The notes beneath the pieces were generated by a model. The model was given only the letters and a program-made list of their open reading frames with translations. It was not told the DNA's origin and made no database searches. Shown in pieces: positions 58,428 to 64,000 of a stretch of DNA of 64,000 nucleotides. This stretch comes from Streptomyces cellulosae (GTDB lineage Bacteria > Actinomycetota > Actinomycetes > Streptomycetales > Streptomycetaceae). Location: positions 1 to 64,000 of the forward strand of contig NZ_JOEV01000054.1 in the NCBI RefSeq assembly GCF_000721105.1, read 5' to 3'. Both the position numbers and the translations under genes were made by a program. Position 1 is the stretch's first letter; each line of letters begins with the position of its first letter.

Positions 58428-60527
58428 CTAGTCGGGAACGTATCCCTGGGTCTCCCACAGCCACACCCGGTCCCGTATTTCGTCGACGGCCCGGGCGAGG
58501 TAACGCCGGTAGGTGCTGAACGCCATGTTGAGCCGCCGCGCCACCGTCTCCTGGGTGAACGAGGACTGATACGTCATGATCAGCACCGGATGCAGATGCC
58601 GGGTGCGGGGGTTGGTCTCCAGCCGCTGCACGGCTTTGTTCAGCAGTTCCTGCAGGGCTGCGACAGGGTCCTGGGAACGGTGCTCCTCGATCAGCCGGCA
58701 CCGCAGGAGCGGGTTGACGGCGAGCCCGTCCGGATCGAGCCAGTTGCGCAGCGCGTCACGCACCGCGGCGTCGGACTCCTCACGCGTGAGGGCCGAGCCG
58801 GCCGGCCTCGGCTCGTCGGCCGGCTTGCCTGGAGGCCCGCTCAGCAGACGGGTGTCGATGCCGTCGGCCCACTCGTCCACACGCACGGTGCGCCAGTCGT
58901 GGCAGAACAGCCCGTACCCTGACGTCGCCCTCTCCTCACGGCCGGAGAGCTGGAACATGTCCATGTAGGTCATCAGCGGTTCCCAGAACCCGGGTTCCGC
59001 GATGACCACGCAGGACCAGGCGCAGTGCTTCGCCCTCAGCAACTCGAAGATGATCCGCATGTGGACCAGGTCCCAGGCCCGTGACGGGTGGTGATAGGAG
59101 CCCGGGTGGATCATGAAACGGGCGACGCCCAGGTGCTCGCCGTGGCGCGGGGGCGCCATCGCGCAGACGGCGTCCCATGCCTCCGCCACCACGGGGTCGG
59201 CCTGGCGCATGACCGGGTCCAGTTCGTCCACACGCAGCCAGGCCATGAAGCCGAGCAGCTCTCCCGTGCTGAAGCGGCGGTGCACACGGAAGGCCTCGGG
59301 CTGCCGCTGCAGCCAGAACTCGACGATCCTCGCGCTCTGCTCCCCCTCGGTCGCGCGCGTCATCTCGACGAGTGCCGCCAGGTCGTCCGGGCGCACGCTG
59401 TCCTCGTAGACACCGCCCTCGTCGCGGCTGCCGCGGTACTTCCAGGTCCACGGGGCCCTGGAGACGATGAAGTTGTACGCGCCCGTGGCCCTCAGGGCCT
59501 CGTCGTCGGGTGCGTTGCGGATGCGCTCCACGAGATGTCGGCGCACCGCTCGGTGCATGGCCTTGTACTGTTCCGGATCCCGCCAGCGGAAGTCGCTGTC
59601 CAGGGAGTCGCGGATGACGTCGTGGGGGTAGACCCCGAACCTGCCCGACCTCACGAAGGGCAGCTGTCGCAACCAGGCGAAGAGGGCCGTCGCGTTCTCG
59701 TCCGGCAGCACCGCCCTGAGAAGGTCCTCAGTGGTGTCCAGAGCGTGGCCGCAGACCTCCAGTGCGCGACGGTGGGCGGGGGAAGGCAGTTCCCCGACCA
59801 GATGGGACAGAAGCTGTTCGATGACGGCACGCGAGGGTGCCCATACGACGCTGTCGGTGCTGTCGTGGTGTGCGACCTCCGCTGCCAGCCGGAGCGCCAG
59901 CGGGTTGCCCCCCGCGAAAGAGAGCAACTCCGGGTGAGCACCGGGGTCGGCGCCCTGGGCCGCCAGAAGCGCCGCCGCCTCGTCCGACCCCAGTTCCTTG
60001 AGATCGACGACCTGCATCAGGTCGCTCCAGCCGAGGTCGGCACGCCACAGCGGATCTGGGGCCAGCCGTCCGGCGAGGACGACGAGCACCCCGGCGGGAA
60101 GCCGGGGCAGGAAGCGGTTGCGCACCCATTCCTCGATGTCCCGGCAGCGCTCGAAGCTGTCGACGAGCAGGACAGCGTTGTCGTGGAGGAGAACTCCCGC
60201 CGCCGCTTCCTCGAACGCGGACGGCGACGGGTAGGTGGTCCGTGCGTCGACGGCGACGACGGGTCGGCCGGCGGCGCGGGCCTCAGCGGCGTACCGCTGA
60301 AGGAGAGCACTCTTGCCGATTCCACCCGGTCCATGGATGACGAGGACCATGGGCGCGCCGGAGTCTCCGTCGAGTGCGCGGCGCAAAAGGAGAATCTCCT
60401 CCTGCCGACCCACGAAGTTCTGCATTCTCGCCGAGGCGAGTTTGTCGGCGAACCGGCCACCCTGCACCGGGGTGCCCGCTTGGTTCTCCTCGCCCGTGGA
60501 GCGGGAGGCGGAATCTCTCGTCGCCAT
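58428..60527 (-). CDS. STAND-like ATPase with C-terminal HTH, paralogue of the gene at 15785
   Basis: 699 aa from the ATG at 60527, preceded by AAAGGAAC. The frame extends 11 codons upstream (60560). P-loop FVGRQEEILLLRRAL, Walker A HGPGGIGKSALLQRYA, and VLLVDSFERCRDIEEWVR-type Walker B are as in the paralogue. ALFAWLRQLPFV, YPHDVIRDSLDSDFRWRD and the CAWSCVVIAEPGFWEPLM block also match it. The C-terminal HTH (TYQSSFTQETVARRLNMAFSTYRRYLARAV) is the best conserved part. It is probably an ATP-dependent transcriptional switch. Its position a few kb from the injection genes may be chance, but both copies share one architecture. Confidence 0.72.
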   Translation of the reverse strand: MATRDSASRSTGEENQAGTPVQGGRFADKLASARMQNFVGRQEEILLLRRALDGDSGAPMVLVIHGPGGIGKSALLQRYAAEARAAGRPVVAVDARTTYPSPSAFEEAAAGVLLHDNAVLLVDSFERCRDIEEWVRNRFLPRLPAGVLVVLAGRLAPDPLWRADLGWSDLMQVVDLKELGSDEAAALLAAQGADPGAHPELLSFAGGNPLALRLAAEVAHHDSTDSVVWAPSRAVIEQLLSHLVGELPSPAHRRALEVCGHALDTTEDLLRAVLPDENATALFAWLRQLPFVRSGRFGVYPHDVIRDSLDSDFRWRDPEQYKAMHRAVRRHLVERIRNAPDDEALRATGAYNFIVSRAPWTWKYRGSRDEGGVYEDSVRPDDLAALVEMTRATEGEQSARIVEFWLQRQPEAFRVHRRFSTGELLGFMAWLRVDELDPVMRQADPVVAEAWDAVCAMAPPRHGEHLGVARFMIHPGSYHHPSRAWDLVHMRIIFELLRAKHCAWSCVVIAEPGFWEPLMTYMDMFQLSGREERATSGYGLFCHDWRTVRVDEWADGIDTRLLSGPPGKPADEPRPAGSALTREESDAAVRDALRNWLDPDGLAVNPLLRCRLIEEHRSQDPVAALQELLNKAVQRLETNPRTRHLHPVLIMTYQSSFTQETVARRLNMAFSTYRRYLARAVDEIRDRVWLWETQGYVPD

Positions 60528-61413
60528 TCCGTTCCTTTCTTTCCTCAAGATGCACCGCACTGGTCTGAGTTCGTTTGGGTCGCCGAGGTGAGCCGCGAGC
60601 GCCGCGTGATGGTCGTCGACTGAGGTTTCGGGATCGGAACAGTGCGTTCACACCCCCGCGATACGACCGCACGCCCATTACGCACAGTTATCAGAACTGC
60701 ACGCAATGCACTTCACCATTCAACCAAAGTGTCAGACCGCGCCCCCGTGGGGGCTTGCGCCGCAGACCGCCAGGAAGGCAGGCGCGACAGCACCGATACG
60801 CCTCCCCGCGACCAGCTGAGCTGCACTTACGGCACCTCGCCCTCTTCTTGCACATGCCCGTGCCCTGCACGCCAATCACTTTATAGGAGCAGGCGCACCC
60901 TCAATTCCAGTCGGCGTACGGGGAGTCGAGGCGTACCGAAACCCCAGCGAGCGGCCCCATGGGGCAGACATGCTGGTCACACAGCGTGCAACAGCGGGGA
61001 TGACCGCCGCGACACGTCACGGCCGCCTCGAGGAGAACACCGAGCACGGACGGCGCCGATGCGAGACGCGGACCGGACCAGCAGCCGCCCGGCGACCTGC
61101 CTCGAAGAACCCTGACCGGAGCCCTGCCACCCGCCCTCTGTGCCTTACGCGAGCCAACTGCTCAGTCGGCATGCCAACTTCTGCTCAGCTTCCGTCAATT
61201 ATCCGCCACATCCGCTCAGCAGACGCTGACACCCCCTGACCACAGCAGGGGGGAAGGCCGCAATGAGAACAGAACTCACCGACAGCGAGACGACCTTCTG
61301 CCGAAGCGGCCACAAGGCGGCACAACGGGATGATTGTCGCCTTCTTGCTCAACAAGTGGCCATCCGGTGCTCACACAACGCTCGGGAAGGTCGACCACTT
61401 ATAGCATCGAGAA
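60528..61413. promoter_or_regulatory. Long gene-poor interval, 886 bp
   Basis: Between the ATPase gene (minus) and the thioesterase gene (plus). It is less GC-rich than average. It has a small GC-rich hairpin (GCCCC-CGTG-GGGGC, 60741-60754) and the dyad CCCCCTG-ACCACAG-CAGGGGG (61232-61252), which is followed by a GGGGGAAGG ribosome-binding-like stretch and a 54-codon open frame at 61263-61427 that runs into the thioesterase start (see findings). Both gene promoters must be here. Confidence 0.5.
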
Positions 61414-62259
61414 ATGCAGCGACTTAAGGAATGCGATCAGTTTGATTTCGAGGTGGCCACGTCCGTCGCCAAAAGGTCGAACGCGCCGGGAATTTATGAC
61501 AGTCACCTTCCGGAAGAATGGAGAACCGGCGGCGGTATCAAAGGCGGCATTTTGATGGCGACGGCTGCCAGAGCCACTGCCGCCGCGATGGACATAGGCG
61601 TGGAGAAGTTCTTTCCGAGCTCCTTCAGCGCGTCGTTCCTGACCGCCTCCCAGGCGGGTCCGGTCAGCCTGCGCACGGACATCATCAGGCGCGGCAGCCG
61701 GTTCTGCACCGGCCAGGTCTCGATGTCGCAGAGGGCGGTGGACGGCGCAGAGGTCGAGCGGCTGCGAGCACTCGTCTCACACGGCAATCTCACCTCTCAC
61801 CCGATCGGTGACCCATCGGCTCCGCCCAGCATCACCCCGCCCGAGGACTGCGTGAGGAGTCATGAGGTCCCAGCCGAGATCATGGATCGCCTGGACATTC
61901 TGGACGGCGTCGACATCCGGCTGACGCCGCGCTGTGCGGGCTGGGTCTTCGACGCACCCTCCCGGACGGGGTGCTTCGACGGCTGGTTCCGCTTCTCCAA
62001 CGGCCGGGAGCCCGACCCGCTGGCCCTGCTCGTGGCCGTTGACGTGCTGCCCCCCATCTCCTTCGACTTCGGACACGTGGGATGGCTGCCGACCGTGCAG
62101 CTCACGGCTCACATACGTGATTACCCGGCACCCGGATGGCTGCAGGTACGGACGAGCACCAAAGCGCTGGGGGACGAGTACGTCATCGAGGACGCCGAGG
62201 TCTGGGACTCGGCCGGAGCACTCGTCATTCAGTCCCGCCGGTTCGCGGCCTTCGTATGA
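61414..62259 (+). CDS. Thioesterase family protein (double hotdog)
   Basis: 281 aa. The ATG at 61414 has GAGA 3-6 bases upstream. The N-terminal half reads YDSHLPEEWRTGGGIKGGILMATAARA (hotdog helix with a Gly-rich loop) and SFSASFLTASQAGPVSLRTDIIRRGSRF. The C-terminal half reads GCFDGWFRFSNGREPDPLALLVAVDVLPP and VQLTAHIRDYPAPGWLQVRTSTKALGDEYVIEDAEVWDSAG. This is the 4HBT_3/TesB-like double-hotdog layout of acyl-CoA thioesterases. The acyl substrate is not known. It ends before the convergent OmpR-type regulator gene. Confidence 0.88.
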   Translation: MQRLKECDQFDFEVATSVAKRSNAPGIYDSHLPEEWRTGGGIKGGILMATAARATAAAMDIGVEKFFPSSFSASFLTASQAGPVSLRTDIIRRGSRFCTGQVSMSQRAVDGAEVERLRALVSHGNLTSHPIGDPSAPPSITPPEDCVRSHEVPAEIMDRLDILDGVDIRLTPRCAGWVFDAPSRTGCFDGWFRFSNGREPDPLALLVAVDVLPPISFDFGHVGWLPTVQLTAHIRDYPAPGWLQVRTSTKALGDEYVIEDAEVWDSAGALVIQSRRFAAFV

Positions 62260-62569
62260 TCCTCCAAGAACCGGCCTCCTGCCTCGCCGTCTGGGAAGCG
62301 TCCAGCAGCCGCGAGGTATCCGCGTGGCAGCTGTCCGAGGCCGGCTGGGACGAACTGCGGTTCATGTGCCGCGGTTGCCCCGGCCGTCGCCGACGCACAG
62401 CAGGAAACGGGCCTCACGGGTGCTGGGACGCATACGGAGTGTGGGCGGGCACGGCTTCTCGGGTCGCCGGGGACGGCGTGGAGGGCGCGGAGGGTGCGGA
62501 GGGCGCCACCGGGTGACGCCGGCGGCGAGCGGCTCACACGAGCATCGCTCGCCGGCTTCCCGTCGTGAG

Positions 62570-62598
62570 GCGGGCCGTTCGTTCACGGAGCGGCCCGC
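62570..62598. terminator. Hairpin between convergent genes
   Basis: GCGGGCCGTTC (62570-62580) pairs with GAGCGGCCCGC (62588-62598), 11 bp with one G-U pair, around a 7-nt loop. It lies in the 410-bp gap between the thioesterase (ends 62259) and OmpR-type regulator (ends 62670) genes; the rest of the gap has no clear gene. Confidence 0.55.
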
Positions 62599-62669
62599 TG
62601 GGCAGGACGGGCACAGTGCCTGTCCGCGGCGACCGGATCCTGCCGGGACAACAGCCGTGAAGCTCCGTG

Positions 62670-63374
62670 TCACCTCTCCACTCCCCCACCGTATGAGCCA
62701 CGGAACCGGTAGCCGCCGCCTCTCACCGTTTCGATGAATCCCGGCGCACCGCGCGACTCGCCCAGTTTCAGTCGCAAGCGCTTGACGCAGGAGTCGACGT
62801 TGCGGGGATTCACCTCAGCCGCCGTCTCTGCGATGACGTTCAGGAGTTCCTTGCGGCTGAACACCCGGTCCGGCGCCGCGGACAGGGCGAACAGCAGCAG
62901 ACGCTCCGACGGGGCGAGGCGCACCGATCGTCCGTGCAAGGACACCTCCGCCGCGAGGCGGTCGATGACCAGGCCCCCGTAGCGCTGCGCCGGAACGCGT
63001 TCCCCCCGAGCCCGGCCGAGGTGTCGCAGGGCGGTTCCCACACGGGACTGCAGCACGCGACGGGCCACCGGTTTGACCAGATATCCGTCGGCTCCCGCGT
63101 CCAGACCCGCTATGACGTCACTGTCACCGCCCAGCGAGGAGACGAACAGAACCGGCAGCGGACTCGACGAGCGGATGCTGCGGCACACGTCCACTCCGCT
63201 GATGTCCGGCAGATCCGCGTCCAGCAGCACCAGGTCGGGACGGCATTGCCGAAAGCTGTCCAGTCCCCGCTCGCCCGTCGTCGCCGCGAACGCCTCGACG
63301 CCCAGCGGCAGCAGGGCTTCCCGTACATCGTCGTACAGAGCGGGGTCCTTGTCGATCAGCAGAACACGGGCCAT
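62670..63374 (-). CDS. OmpR/PhoB-family response regulator, orphan
   Basis: 234 aa. Receiver with VLLIDKDPALYDDVREALL (only one acidic residue in the first pocket position pair, IDKD), phospho-acceptor Asp in LVLLDADLPDISGVDV, VLFVSSLGGDSDVIAGLDAGADGYLVKPV (conserved Lys present; the Thr/Ser position is Ser). The C-terminal winged helix is complete (LVIDRLAAEVSLHGRSVRLAPSE, VFSRKELLNVI, VNPRNVDSCVKRLRLKLGE, IETVRGGGYRF). No histidine kinase gene is adjacent, so it is an orphan within this window. It probably binds direct-repeat sites; its targets are unknown. Confidence 0.93.
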   Translation of the reverse strand: MARVLLIDKDPALYDDVREALLPLGVEAFAATTGERGLDSFRQCRPDLVLLDADLPDISGVDVCRSIRSSSPLPVLFVSSLGGDSDVIAGLDAGADGYLVKPVARRVLQSRVGTALRHLGRARGERVPAQRYGGLVIDRLAAEVSLHGRSVRLAPSERLLLFALSAAPDRVFSRKELLNVIAETAAEVNPRNVDSCVKRLRLKLGESRGAPGFIETVRGGGYRFRGSYGGGVER

Positions 63375-63459
63375 CCGGTCAGTGTGTGCGGGCCGCGCCG
63401 ACGTCCTGCGCCGTCGGCGCGGCCCGGGCGGAAACCGTTATGACCGCACGGCAGCCGTC

Positions 63460-64000
63460 TCACTGGTCGTCGACGGCCGGCCCCTCGTCGGGGGCGGGGC
63501 GCTCGGTGATCCTGGTGGCCACGCCCTGCTTCACGACCACGTCCGCGGCGACGGATCCACTCTTGGTGTTCTTCTCCAGATCGCCGAGGGAGCACCGCGT
63601 GGTCGCCCGCGTGGTGTACTTGCCACACAGCGTGCCCGCCCCGTAGACGGCGGTGCTGTCGGACACGAAGAACTGCTGCTCCTTGCCGGAGACGCTGACG
63701 GTGTACTTGCCCGGGGCCAAGTAGGCGATCGTGCCGTTGGCGAAGGTTCCGCTGACGCCGCCGCTCACTCCGGAGTTGCTGTCGTCGGCCGCGGAGTCGT
63801 CGTCGGCCGCGCTGTCGTCGGCCGCGGAATCGTCGTCGGCCGAATTCCCGTCGGCCGCGTCGTCTGCGGCGGAGTCGTCGTCGGCCGAGTTCCCGTCGTC
63901 CTGGGAGGACTTCGCGGCCACCTCGTCCTTCCCGGCCGTATTCTCGCCGCCACCCGCGGATACGGAGGACGAGGCAGGTGCCGAGGCGGCGTCCTTGTCG
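63460..64000 (-). CDS. Partial exported protein with acidic Asp/Ala/Ser repeats
   Basis: The minus-strand frame ends at 63460 and is open to the window edge, so the N-terminus is missing. The visible part starts with a small-residue/acidic linker (DKDAASAPASSSVSAGGGEN) and then repeats of NSADDDSAADD type (63778-63900). A C-terminal globular domain (about 100 aa: GTIAYLAPGKYTVSVSGKEQQFFVSDST, GAGTLCGKYTTRATTRCSLGDLEKNT) contains two Cys that could form a disulfide. The linker and repeats suggest a secreted or lipid-anchored surface protein; the signal peptide would be outside the window. Function unknown. Confidence 0.75.
   Translation of the reverse strand, partial: DKDAASAPASSSVSAGGGENTAGKDEVAAKSSQDDGNSADDDSAADDAADGNSADDDSAADDSAADDDSAADDSNSGVSGGVSGTFANGTIAYLAPGKYTVSVSGKEQQFFVSDSTAVYGAGTLCGKYTTRATTRCSLGDLEKNTKSGSVAADVVVKQGVATRITERPAPDEGPAVDDQ
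63778..63900 (-). repeat. Asp/Ser/Ala coding repeats
   Basis: GTCGTCGGCCGC(G/A)GA(G/A)TCGTC units iterate across about 120 bp and encode the (N)SADDDSAADD repeats of the exported protein. The copies vary by a few bases and the array could change length by slippage. Confidence 0.8.

Overview
The window has very high G+C, strong G/C bias at third codon positions, many GTG starts, and protein families typical of Streptomyces: tandem Ig-like/YkuD L,D-transpeptidases, an RsbW-like ATP-binding protein, NarL-type two-component pairs, and a contractile injection cluster of the Streptomyces type. I read it as a Streptomyces chromosome segment. No tRNA, rRNA, CRISPR array or intact insertion sequence was seen.

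Region 1 (1-13.1 kb) is ordinary chromosome. It holds a partial lipoprotein gene, an anti-sigma-like ATP-binding protein with tandem repeats at its 3' end, a crotonase, two L,D-transpeptidases, glgX, a Tat-exported sulfatase, a broken NarL-type regulator, and a heterodimeric ABC exporter with one degenerate ATP site. Region 2 (13.5-21.6 kb) is accessory metabolism: a glycosyltransferase with an oxidoreductase, a large ATPase/winged-helix regulator, a thioredoxin-reductase-like flavoprotein divergent from an XRE-cupin regulator, an alpha/beta hydrolase, and a frameshifted GNAT gene. Region 3 (21.8-33 kb) has two related modules in which an FtsX-type permease is divergent from a NarL-type kinase/regulator pair. 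The first module has its own ATPase and the second has none. A small L7/L12-C-terminal-domain protein lies between them. A strongly structured non-coding stretch ends the region.

Region 4 (34.4-57 kb) is the main feature: a contractile injection system (CIS). One long minus-strand operon, mostly translationally coupled, runs sheath, tube, a zinc-motif protein, a 52-aa protein, a 1320-aa disordered protein, a second tube, a LysM baseplate protein, a VgrG-like spike, gp25, baseplate, tail protein I, and a zinc-ribbon/transmembrane/beta-domain protein. Upstream lie an AAA+ ATPase, a DUF4255 cap protein and a LuxR-type regulator. Between the sheath and ATPase genes, on the opposite strand, is a candidate cargo: a DUF4157 (eCIS-core) N-terminus fused to what looks like an atypical kinase fold. 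An Ig-like/transmembrane/SH3-like protein and a receiver-like winged-helix regulator follow. Region 5 (58-64 kb) has a paralogue of the region 2 ATPase regulator, a double-hotdog thioesterase, an OmpR-type regulator, and a partial acidic-repeat exported protein.

In the proposed scheme, the particle is assembled in the cytoplasm (tube and sheath on a gp25/spike baseplate, capped by the DUF4255 protein with the AAA+ ATPase). The two bitopic membrane proteins could link it to the envelope, and the DUF4157 protein would be the payload. These roles come from family knowledge and gene order; the kinase reading of the payload is inference.
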